Assembly (NCBI GenBank): GCA_031285465.1
Contig: JAITWD010000099.1
Span: forward strand, 1 to 10,506
Source: Lachnospiraceae bacterium
GTDB taxonomy: Bacteria; Bacillota; Clostridia; Lachnospirales; Lachnospiraceae
Direction: 5' to 3'
DNA length: 10,506 nt
Part shown: positions 1 to 5,660 of the stretch, piece by piece
How the letters are laid out: each line of letters begins with the position of its first letter
Position numbering within the stretch: position 1 is the first letter of the stretch
Translations under genes and position numbers: made by a program
The notes under the pieces: model-generated
Databases searched by the model: none
The model's input: the letters and a program-made list of their open reading frames with translations, nothing else
What the model was told of the DNA's origin: nothing

Positions 1-222
1 GGTGGCCGCCAGGGTGGTGGCAAGGGTGGCGAAGACCGACAGGTTTTTTTTATCACCGCCCTTTTCCGGGGTCACTGACAGCTTAATCGCCTTTAAAATA
101 TTTTTTTGTGGAAATTTTAATCGGACAGTAAAAAAAAGGTGGGCACCCATCAGTAAAATAAGTAAGGGGCCTCCCCATAAAAATGCATTGACATTGCCGA
201 TCATATGTAGAAACTGTGCCAT
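1..222 (-). CDS. AGCS-family sodium:alanine/glycine symporter, N-terminal part (runs off the left edge)
   Basis: About 74 N-terminal residues are visible on the minus strand; the rest lies beyond position 1. The residues read as a short lead (MAQFLHMIGNVNAFLWGG), a hydrophobic segment PLLILLMGAHLFFTVRLKF, a basic/hydrophilic stretch, then LSVFATLATTLAAT. This matches the opening of AGCS (alanine/glycine:cation symporter) proteins, where a first helix ending in T-R-x-x-F is followed by F-x-A-L-x-T-A-L-A-A-T, just before the G-T-G-N-I-A motif. The family imports small neutral amino acids with sodium across the cytoplasmic membrane. Two ATGs are adjacent (225 and 222); AAGGA sits 4 bases before the second, which I prefer. 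The reading frame contains two 8-base homopolymer runs (A8 and T8 on the coding strand). The gene is divergent from larBC. Substrate cannot be told from this fragment. Confidence 0.85.
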   Translation of the reverse strand, partial: MAQFLHMIGNVNAFLWGGPLLILLMGAHLFFTVRLKFPQKNILKAIKLSVTPEKGGDKKNLSVFATLATTLAAT

Positions 223-418
223 CATGTCCTTTCACCGATAGTTGGATAATACAATATGTAGCGGCATCAAGATTTTTCTGCCGATAAAATAATATTATTT
301 ATCAGGATAAGTTTTATACAATATATAGCGATGAAGGGGGAATTATGATAAGGTGCGGGATAGATCGCAATCGAGTTGACAAATTTTAAATCGTATTCTT
401 ACCGGACAAACTATGCTG
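223..418. other. Intergenic region between the symporter gene and the larBC promoter
   Basis: AT-rich DNA with no credible coding sequence. It must hold the leftward symporter promoter; a weak candidate on the minus strand is TTGTAT, 18 bases, TAATAT (within about 289-330), which I rate low. A near-perfect palindrome (GATAAA ... TTTATC, 283-303) could be an operator. A perfect TTGACA at 376-381 on the plus strand has no matching -10 at 16-18 bases. Confidence 0.4.
283..303. promoter_or_regulatory. Near-perfect AT-rich palindrome, possible operator for the symporter gene
   Basis: GATAAA and TTTATC flank an ATAATATTA centre, so the 21-base site is a dyad apart from one unpaired base. It lies about 60 bases upstream of the symporter start. 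No known operator consensus is recognised; a protein-binding role is inferred only from symmetry and place. Confidence 0.25.
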
Positions 419-446
419 TTGCTATTTCGTGTAAAAAGAGTATACT
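419..446 (+). promoter_or_regulatory. Probable sigma-70-type promoter of larBC
   Basis: TTGCTA (419-424), a 16-base spacer, then TATACT (441-446, five of six consensus bases) on the plus strand. Initiation near 453 would give a leader of about 220 bases before the larB start, holding the mini-ORF and all four hairpins. Confidence 0.55.
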
Positions 447-508
447 GTTTATAAAATCTATTGAGCAGGTAATAGCCCGTGAGACATTATGAGATGGATA
501 AAAAGTAT

Positions 509-558
509 GGAAAGGCATGGTTATTAGTTTGAAAAATCATAGATTTTTCAAATTTTGA
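509..558 (+). CDS. Mini-ORF of 13 codons in the larB leader, with its own ribosome site
   Basis: GGAAAGG (509-515) stands 1 base before ATG at 517. The reading frame ATG GTT ATT AGT TTG runs to TGA at 556-558 and encodes MVISLKNHRFFKF. The 18 bases from GGAAAGG through GTTATTA are identical to those just before lysR and differ by one base from those at larB. The second half of the mini-ORF is itself an 11-bp hairpin (528-552). It could be a leader peptide whose translation affects folding of the downstream hairpins, or just a decayed fragment of the 84-base repeat. No protein family is recognised and translation is unproven. Confidence 0.3.
528..552. repeat. Perfect 11-bp hairpin, first of four in the larB leader
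   Basis: TTTGAAAAATC (528-538) pairs exactly with GATTTTTCAAA (542-552) around an ATA loop, and is followed by TTTT. It is AT-rich, so as a plus-strand terminator it would be weak. Confidence 0.6.
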
Positions 559-567
559 TTTAGGCAG

Positions 568-590
568 TTTCGCAGATAAAATCTGCGAAA
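568..590. repeat. Perfect 10-bp hairpin, second of four in the larB leader
   Basis: TTTCGCAGAT (568-577) pairs exactly with ATCTGCGAAA (581-590) around an AAA loop. No T-run follows, so it does not look like an intrinsic terminator. Confidence 0.65.
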
Positions 591-599
591 TGCATGGGG

Positions 600-683
600 A
601 TTAGCGTGAGCGATAAATCGCTCACACGCAAATTTGTGCCTGCGGCCCAAAGTTTGCAGGTACTGGAGAGGCATGGTTATTAA
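600..683 (+). repeat. 84-base repeat, copy A, covering the larB ribosome site and start codon
   Basis: Identical in 77 of 84 positions to the reverse complement of 4445-4528. It contains two hairpins: GTGAGCGAT/ATCGCTCAC (606-625), and GTGCCTGC/GCAGGTAC (636-663) around a 12-base loop GGCCCAAAGTTT that is unchanged between copies. It ends in GGAGAGG, C, ATG GTT ATT AA, i.e. the ribosome site and first codons of larB. Sequence similarity ends sharply at the ATTAG on the left and after GTTATTAA on the right. Its role (dispersed mobile repeat or shared regulatory leader) is not known. Confidence 0.85.
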
Positions 684-1458
684 GATGGATAAAGCAAAAA
701 TTCATGAGTTGCTGGTGGCGGTTAAAAACGGAGCGGTTACGCCCGACGAAGCATTATTAAGGATGAAAATGGAGCCCTACAGTGATCTGGGATATGCCAA
801 GATCGACAATCACCGGGGGATGCGGCAGGGTACGCCCGAAGTGATCTGGGGGCAAAATAAGACGGCCGCACAGATTATCGGTATCGCCACAAAGATGTTG
901 GAAAATGGACGGGAAAATATTCTGATCACCCGGATCGATGCCGATAAGGCAGAAGCCATTTCGCAAACTATCGATATGGACTATCAAGCGGTTCCGCGAT
1001 TGGGTATCATTGCCAAAACCGGAGCGGTCACCACCCAGGGATACATTGTTGTGGCGACCGGCGGCACCAGTGATATTCCGGTGGCCGAGGAAGCGGCGAT
1101 CACCGCCGAGGTCTTGGGCAGTCGCGTCGTGCGGCTCTATGACGTCGGCGTCGCCGGACTACACCGATTGCTTGATAAAGCTGAAGTGCTGATGGAAGCA
1201 AGGGTTATCGTCGCCATCGCCGGAATGGAGGGAGCTCTTGCCAGTGTTATTGGCGGCCTTGCCGACTGTCCGGTGATCGCGGTCCCCACCTCGGTCGGCT
1301 ATGGCGCAGCTTTCGGCGGTGTTGCCGCACTGTTGTCCATGCTCAATTCCTGTGCCAGCGGTGTCAGCGTGGTCAATATTGACAATGGCTTTGGTGCCGG
1401 TTATCTGGCTAATATGATCAATCAAATCGGAGGTACGAATGAAAACTCTATATCTTGA
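673..1458 (+). CDS. larB: LarB, pyridinium-3,5-biscarboxylic acid mononucleotide synthase
   Basis: LarB carboxylates nicotinic acid adenine dinucleotide to start the nickel-pincer nucleotide cofactor of LarA-type racemases; it acts in the cytoplasm. The 261-residue product has the family's opening signature (about residues 40-65: GYAKIDNHRGMRQGTPEVIWG) and a C-terminal PurE-like domain from about 110 on, with SDIPVAEEA, DVGVAGLHR, GMEGALASVIGGL and VGYGAAFGG. Length is normal for the family. I place the start at 673 because GGAG lies 4 bases upstream; the in-frame ATG at 634 sits within the hairpin region and lacks a ribosome site, and ATG 685 is another, less likely choice. The start region lies in the 84-base repeat, so the first residues MVIK are encoded by repeat DNA. 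The 3' end overlaps larC by 20 bases, pointing to translational coupling. Confidence 0.93.
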   Translation: MVIKMDKAKIHELLVAVKNGAVTPDEALLRMKMEPYSDLGYAKIDNHRGMRQGTPEVIWGQNKTAAQIIGIATKMLENGRENILITRIDADKAEAISQTIDMDYQAVPRLGIIAKTGAVTTQGYIVVATGGTSDIPVAEEAAITAEVLGSRVVRLYDVGVAGLHRLLDKAEVLMEARVIVAIAGMEGALASVIGGLADCPVIAVPTSVGYGAAFGGVAALLSMLNSCASGVSVVNIDNGFGAGYLANMINQIGGTNENSIS

Positions 1459-2740
1459 ATGTAATATGGGTGCTGCCGGCGACATGCTGATGGCGGCATT
1501 GATGGAACTTTGTCCCGACCCTGACAGCTTTATCGCTCAAATGAATACCATCGGCCTTAAAGACACCGTCATCACGGCGAACAAATGTAAAAAGCAGGGC
1601 ATTACCGGTCATCAGATCAGTGTGGTACTCAAAGGAAACCTTGAGGAAGAGACTGCCGACCTACACGACCATCATGATGCCGATGATCATCACCATGACG
1701 ATCGCACACACCATCATCATGATACCAATGGTCATCACCATGACCATGACGATCGCACACATGATCACCATGACCATGATGATCATGTCCACTCCGGCCT
1801 GGATCATATCCTCGACCAGATTGATTCGCTGGATATTCCTAAGCGGGTCAAGGAAAAGGCCGGCTTGGTTTACGCCCTTCTTGCCGAGGCCGAAGCACAT
1901 GTACATGAATGCCCGATCGGTGATATCCATTTTCATGAGGTAGGCACACTGGACGCCATCGCCGATATTGTCGGTTGCTGTCTTGCCCTGGACCTCATCG
2001 CTCCCGACCGGATCGTTGTTTCACCGGTGCATGTCGGTGCCGGTCAGGTGCGCTGTCAACATGGGGTTTTGCCAGTACCGGCACCCGCTACCGCACATCT
2101 GCTGCGAACCGCCCCTATTTATGGCGGCACTGTCATGGGCGAACTCTGCACCCCGACCGGCGCGGCATTATTGCAGGCTTTTGCCAATAGCTACGGACCG
2201 ATGCCGGTTATGGCGGTCAGCACTATCGGTTATGGAATGGGTAAGAAGGATTTTGACCGCCTAAACTGCCTCCGTGCCTTCCTCGGCAATGAATCACGTG
2301 AAGAGGCACCGGTTTATGAACTGACCTGTAATCTGGATGACATTACTGCCGAAGAACTTGCTTTTGCCTGTGATATGATATTTACCTCTGGAGCGCTTGA
2401 TGTTTATGCCGTACCCATCGTCATGAAAAAAGGCCGTGCCGGTCATCTGCTTACCGCTTTGGCAAAAGCAGATGACAAGGACGCGGTTGCAACTGCCCTT
2501 TTGACCCATACTACTACCCGCGGCATTCGCATCTCATCGTGTGAACGCATGACCATGTCCTATCGGCATGAACCGGTGGACACGGTCTACGGGACGATTG
2601 ATGTGAAAATTTCCTCCGGCTATGGAATCAGCAAGGTGAAACCGGAATATGACCAGGTTGCTACCGCCGCCAAAGCTCACCAGGTCAGCTTTGCCGAGGT
2701 ATCCCATGAAGCCCTCTCTAAGCTGGGCGACCGCTCATGA
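1439..2740 (+). CDS. larC: LarC, nickel-inserting enzyme of the nickel-pincer nucleotide cofactor
   Basis: LarC inserts nickel into the pincer nucleotide in a CTP-dependent step. The 433-residue product opens with LYLECNMGAAGDMLMAAL, has FHEVGTLDAIADIVG and ELCTPTGAALL in the middle, and NLDDITAEELAFA, GALDVYAVPIVMKKGRAGHLL and THTTTRGIR in the C-terminal domain, all typical of LarC. Residues about 76-118 form a histidine/aspartate tract (20 His and 14 Asp in 43), a likely nickel-binding or nickel-storage loop; such His-rich loops are known in the family. GGAGG (1429-1433) lies 5 bases before ATG and inside larB. In Lactiplantibacillus plantarum larC is read by a programmed frameshift from two frames; here it is one open frame. 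larE and larA do not follow: the next gene downstream is convergent. Confidence 0.94.
   Translation: MKTLYLECNMGAAGDMLMAALMELCPDPDSFIAQMNTIGLKDTVITANKCKKQGITGHQISVVLKGNLEEETADLHDHHDADDHHHDDRTHHHHDTNGHHHDHDDRTHDHHDHDDHVHSGLDHILDQIDSLDIPKRVKEKAGLVYALLAEAEAHVHECPIGDIHFHEVGTLDAIADIVGCCLALDLIAPDRIVVSPVHVGAGQVRCQHGVLPVPAPATAHLLRTAPIYGGTVMGELCTPTGAALLQAFANSYGPMPVMAVSTIGYGMGKKDFDRLNCLRAFLGNESREEAPVYELTCNLDDITAEELAFACDMIFTSGALDVYAVPIVMKKGRAGHLLTALAKADDKDAVATALLTHTTTRGIRISSCERMTMSYRHEPVDTVYGTIDVKISSGYGISKVKPEYDQVATAAKAHQVSFAEVSHEALSKLGDRS
1664..1792 (+). repeat. His/Asp-coding low-complexity tract in larC with an 18-bp direct repeat
   Basis: The tract encodes runs such as DDHHHDDRTHHHH and GHHHDHDDRTHDHH. 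An exact 18-bp direct repeat (1693-1710 and 1744-1761), 51 bases apart and in frame, shows it grew by duplication of a 17-codon unit, so its length probably varies among strains. Confidence 0.75.
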
Positions 2741-2837
2741 ATTTACTTAGCCGATCGTAAGTTTTTTGACCGACCATGGGTTTATTTAGAGCAAATGAAA
2801 AATAAAAGCATCCAAAAGGTAGAAACCTGTGCTCTCA

Positions 2838-3548
2838 CTACCAGATGTACGGTACCATCCGGTATCGGACCGTTTTGACATACTCATCATATCCTTTAAG
2901 CTCCCGTACCAGCAATGCTTCTTCGTTCTTAATCCGTCTTGCTAAAAGAAAGGGGATCAGCAACACCGGCACCAGCGATATCCATGAGCCAAGGATGAGT
3001 GGCATTGCCAGTAAAATTAGTAGATATGCCAAATACATCGGGTGTCGGACCATACCATAAAGACCATCGGTAATGATTTTTTGTTCCTTATAAACGGCCA
3101 CTATCCTGGCAGCATAGGAGTTTTGCAGAATCACTGCCACATAGATACCATACCCCAAAAGTGCTATTACCAGTGCCGCTACCGACACATAAATTGGCAT
3201 TTTTGACCAGCCCCAGCGATGATCAAACCCTGCCATCCCAAAAAGAACAATAAAGAGCAGACCCATCTCCGTTACATAGAGCGCCTGCCGCTTATCCGGT
3301 TCCCGCCCTGCCATCCGCCGCTTTAGCGTGTCCGGCTCCCGGATAAGCAAAACTATTCCGAAAACTGCCATCGGCACCCCCAAAGATACGATAAATAGCC
3401 AACCCCCAACATAGTTCACGGTTCCGGCACAGCTAAAAAGCAGTACCCCCATCAACACAAAACCGGAGATAAGCCGGATAAACATGCCAATAACTAATCC
3501 GGCACTCACCGGTGAAGTGCCCTTCAATGATGCTTTCTCTTGCTTCAT
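2838..3548 (-). CDS. Membrane methyltransferase of the ICMT/PEMT type (isoprenylcysteine carboxyl methyltransferase-like)
   Basis: A membrane protein of 236 residues with about five to six hydrophobic segments and a conserved C-terminal half: GLYGMVRHPMYLAYLLILLAMP, then RRIKNEEALL and GYDEYVKTVRYRMVPYIW. The R-H-P-x-Y motif and the later N-E-E are the hallmarks of the ICMT and PEMT methyltransferase families, which bind S-adenosylmethionine at the membrane. Bacterial members are mostly uncharacterised, so the substrate is unknown. AGGAGG (3559-3564) overlaps the lysR stop codon; ATG 3557 is only 1 base from it, so I choose ATG 3548 (10 bases). The overlap of ribosome site and lysR stop implies coupled translation in a lysR-methyltransferase operon. 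Confidence 0.8.
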   Translation of the reverse strand: MKQEKASLKGTSPVSAGLVIGMFIRLISGFVLMGVLLFSCAGTVNYVGGWLFIVSLGVPMAVFGIVLLIREPDTLKRRMAGREPDKRQALYVTEMGLLFIVLFGMAGFDHRWGWSKMPIYVSVAALVIALLGYGIYVAVILQNSYAARIVAVYKEQKIITDGLYGMVRHPMYLAYLLILLAMPLILGSWISLVPVLLIPFLLARRIKNEEALLVRELKGYDEYVKTVRYRMVPYIW

Positions 3549-3562
3549 AATGACCATACCTC

Positions 3563-4444
3563 CTAAGTTACGTCCGAAAAAAGCCCGCCTAAATATTCCT
3601 TAAAGCTCTTCATGCTTTTGGTCAAATATTTACTCTTATGATAGACCAGATAATATTGTCGCACATAAGAGAAATTTCTGATCCTGATTTCTTTTAGTTG
3701 ACCCGATGCTAAATATGACTCGGCAACCCGCTTCGGGAGAAATAATAGTCCCAATCCCTCAATGCATAGCCCGATCAGGCATTGGATACTGACACTTTCA
3801 ACCAAAACATTCACCTTTATATCATAATTTGTACCCAGGTGATCGATCACGTATCGGTTGCCACTCCCCTGCTCACGGGTTAAAAACGGAACCTGCTCCA
3901 GCTCTTTTATTTCAATTTCATCAGGTAGTGGATACCCGGCGGCACACACCGCCACCATACCATCTTCAGCAAGCAGATCACTGACCAGAAGCTGCGTGTG
4001 TAACGGCTTATCAATAATACCAAAATCCAACTCATTATTCAGGATCTGTTCCTCAATCTGCCGGGAATTTTTAACCCCCGTGTATACCGGAATCATCGGA
4101 TACTCTTTTGCAAATCCGGATAATAGTCGGGGAAGCATCTGTGTGCCAAAGGAAACATTGACCCCAAAACGGATTTTACTGATCGTATTGATATCCTTTA
4201 AGGTCACCTGTGCCTCATTTAAGCGGTCAAGAATGGAGTCGGCATACAGCCGGAGTCGTTCACCCGCTTCGGTAATATATAATCGGCGGTTCATCCGTTC
4301 AAACATCCTTACACCATAAAAATTCTCCAATTCCCGAACGGCCATGCTAACCGCCGGCTGGGCTACGTTTAACACCTCTGCTGCCCGAGTTATGCTTCCA
4401 TGGCGGCAAACCTCTGAAAAAATCTGTAAGTGTTTAATGGTCAT
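3563..4444 (-). CDS. LysR-family transcriptional regulator
   Basis: A 293-residue protein with the classic LysR layout: an N-terminal winged helix-turn-helix (MTIKHLQIFSEVCRHGSITR, AAEVLNVAQPAVSMAVRELE, LFERMNRR-like FERMNRRLYITEAG, residues 1-65), a linker helix, and a periplasmic-binding-protein-like effector domain (about 90-290). The effector is unknown. The gene is divergent from the TauE/SafE transporter and its likely promoter overlaps that region, so control of the transporter plus autoregulation is the usual expectation. Translation start is odd: GGAAAGG (4457-4463) is 12 bases from this ATG but 1 base from an ATG at 4455 that opens a four-codon frame MVIK ending in TGA, whose TGA overlaps the lysR ATG (ATGA). 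This suggests reinitiation from the mini-frame. Confidence 0.93.
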   Translation of the reverse strand: MTIKHLQIFSEVCRHGSITRAAEVLNVAQPAVSMAVRELENFYGVRMFERMNRRLYITEAGERLRLYADSILDRLNEAQVTLKDINTISKIRFGVNVSFGTQMLPRLLSGFAKEYPMIPVYTGVKNSRQIEEQILNNELDFGIIDKPLHTQLLVSDLLAEDGMVAVCAAGYPLPDEIEIKELEQVPFLTREQGSGNRYVIDHLGTNYDIKVNVLVESVSIQCLIGLCIEGLGLLFLPKRVAESYLASGQLKEIRIRNFSYVRQYYLVYHKSKYLTKSMKSFKEYLGGLFSDVT

Positions 4445-4455
4445 TTAATAACCAT
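4441..4455 (-). promoter_or_regulatory. Four-codon leader frame (MVIK) overlapping the lysR start
   Basis: ATG GTT ATT AAA TGA, preceded by GGAAAGG, ends in an ATGA overlap with the lysR start codon. The same four codons (with AAG) are the in-frame start of larB. It decides how lysR is translated: a ribosome loaded by the repeat would stop and restart at lysR. Confidence 0.4.
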
Positions 4456-4528
4456 GCCTTTCCAATACCTGCAAACTTTGGGCCGCAGGCACCAAGTTGC
4501 GTGTGAGTGATTTATCGCTCGCACTAAT
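4445..4528 (-). repeat. 84-base repeat, copy B, forming the lysR leader
   Basis: Reverse-complement copy of 600-683 with seven substitutions. The long hairpin GTGCCTGC/GCAGGTAT is kept, with one pair changed from G-C to G-U. The other hairpin has two A-C mismatches on the lysR-sense strand that read as G-U pairs on the opposite strand, where it stays fully paired over 11 bp. The copy ends exactly one base before the lysR ATG. Confidence 0.85.
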
Positions 4529-4569
4529 TTTCCACCCGCAAGATATATAATGTTTTTATTATATATTAT

Positions 4570-4598
4570 ATATTATCATAATAATTGCTTTATGTAAA
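4570..4598 (-). promoter_or_regulatory. Probable lysR promoter
   Basis: On the minus strand TTTACA (4593-4598, five of six consensus bases), 17-base spacer, TAATAT (4570-4575). Transcription would start near 4563 and give a leader of about 120 bases made up largely of repeat copy B. The site lies in an AT-rich, partly palindromic stretch (4545-4585) where a LysR operator could lie. Confidence 0.45.
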
Positions 4599-4615
4599 TT
4601 CCGAGCTCATAATAA
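4585..4615 (+). promoter_or_regulatory. Weak candidate promoter of the TauE/SafE gene
   Basis: TTGCTT (4585-4590), a long 19-base spacer, TAATAA (4610-4615) on the plus strand. It overlaps the lysR promoter back to back, as is usual for LysR-controlled divergent genes, but the spacing is poor, so an activator would be needed. Confidence 0.3.
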
Positions 4616-4715
4616 AATCAACCGGATAAAACCGCCTGGTTTAATCGTTCGTTTCAACCAATCCGATCCAACTAAACCGATCCCATCGATTTCATTAAAC
4701 TACTAAGGAGTTCCT

Positions 4716-5600
4716 ATGACAGCGTACATTTTTATTATCATATCTTTTGTATCATCGGTAGTCGGTGCTATCTGCGGTATCGGCGGTGGTATCTTTATCA
4801 AGCCCCTTCTTGATGCGTTTGGAAATATAAGCACTGAAATGATCAATTTTCTCTCCGGATGCACCGTTCTGTCCATGGCAACCTATTCGGTGATGCAAAA
4901 CCGGTTGGTCTCGCTGTCACAACTTAGACCCCAAATTATCACTGGCCTAACTGCTCAGGCTAGTGGCAACCGAACCGGTAATGATTACGTGATAACGGCC
5001 GGAGGGATTGATACTAAAGCCAATGGGATCGAAACTAAAATAGCTCTTCCCCTTGCCATTGGTGCTGCCGTCGGCGGTATTGGGGGTAAATGGTTATTTA
5101 GCTGTTTGTCTTTCTTTTTCCCCGAACAAAATGAAATCCGCTCGATACAGGCAATCTGTCTTCTGGCTGTGACCGTCGCCACCCTTCTTTATACCCTTTT
5201 TAAAGATCGTATCCCGACCCACCAAATCGACCATCCGGTCGCCTGTGGATCGATCGGACTTTTCTTAGGGCTTATTTCTTCTTTTCTTGGAATTGGCGGC
5301 GGTCCGCTCAATCTGGTGGTCTTATTTTTCTTTTTTTCACTTACCACAAAATCGGCAGCTCTTTATTCGCTCTACATTATTTTTTTCTCCCAGCTTACCA
5401 ATCTGCTGGTCGCCATTATAACCAAAAGCGTCCCGCCCATCCAATTTTCCTTACTGGCACTGATGGTCATCGGTGGCCTGGTCGGTGGAATAGCGGGACG
5501 AGCTTTATATAAAAAGTTTTCCGAAGCGACCATCCATAAACTCTTTATTATTATGATGGTTGTTATTATAAGCGTAAACATCTACAATATTTATAGTTAA
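4716..5600 (+). CDS. TauE/SafE (TSUP) family membrane transporter
   Basis: A 294-residue integral membrane protein of the TSUP family, which moves sulfite, sulfonates, sulfoacetate or other small organic acids; the substrate here is not known. The two family repeats are clear: GAICGIGGGIFIKPLLDAFG (residues 17-36) and SSFLGIGGGPLNLVVLFFFF (188-207), each followed by further hydrophobic helices, with IGRALYKK-type loop and a final helix near 274-290. Residues about 70-106 form a hydrophilic stretch (ASGNRTGNDYVITAGG, then GIDTKANGIETK) that I do not expect between the early helices of this family, where the typical protein goes straight on to KI-LPLAIGAAVGG. AAGGAG lies 6 bases before ATG. The gene is divergent from lysR and convergent with the transferase gene. 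Confidence 0.9.
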   Translation: MTAYIFIIISFVSSVVGAICGIGGGIFIKPLLDAFGNISTEMINFLSGCTVLSMATYSVMQNRLVSLSQLRPQIITGLTAQASGNRTGNDYVITAGGIDTKANGIETKIALPLAIGAAVGGIGGKWLFSCLSFFFPEQNEIRSIQAICLLAVTVATLLYTLFKDRIPTHQIDHPVACGSIGLFLGLISSFLGIGGGPLNLVVLFFFFSLTTKSAALYSLYIIFFSQLTNLLVAIITKSVPPIQFSLLALMVIGGLVGGIAGRALYKKFSEATIHKLFIIMMVVIISVNIYNIYS

Positions 5601-5660
5601 TATCTTTGAAATCATGCCGCTTCAGCGCACAAACAGTTTCTAAGTCTCGTTTTATAAATT

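Noticed and set aside
376..404. Perfect TTGACA as the larB -35 box
   Set aside because: No -10-like hexamer lies 16-18 bases on; TTGCTA-N16-TATACT at 419-446 is better.
634..672. ATG at 634 as the larB start
   Set aside because: It lies at the foot of a hairpin in the repeat, lacks a ribosome site, and adds residues not found in LarB; ATG 673 has GGAG at the right distance.
226..672. CRISPR array or nickel/cobalt riboswitch upstream of larB
   Set aside because: The hairpins are different from each other and not evenly repeated with spacers, and I see no match to the known NiCo junction.
1620..1943. Plus- and minus-strand Met/Ile-rich open frames over the larC His tract
   Set aside because: They are shadows of the CAT/CAC/GAT-rich repeat in other frames.
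2741..2837. Bidirectional terminator between larC and the methyltransferase gene
   Set aside because: Only a 4-bp stem (AGGT/ACCT) near a T-rich stretch is visible; too weak to call.
5601..5660. Terminator between the convergent transporter and transferase genes
   Set aside because: No stem of useful length with a T-run on either strand.
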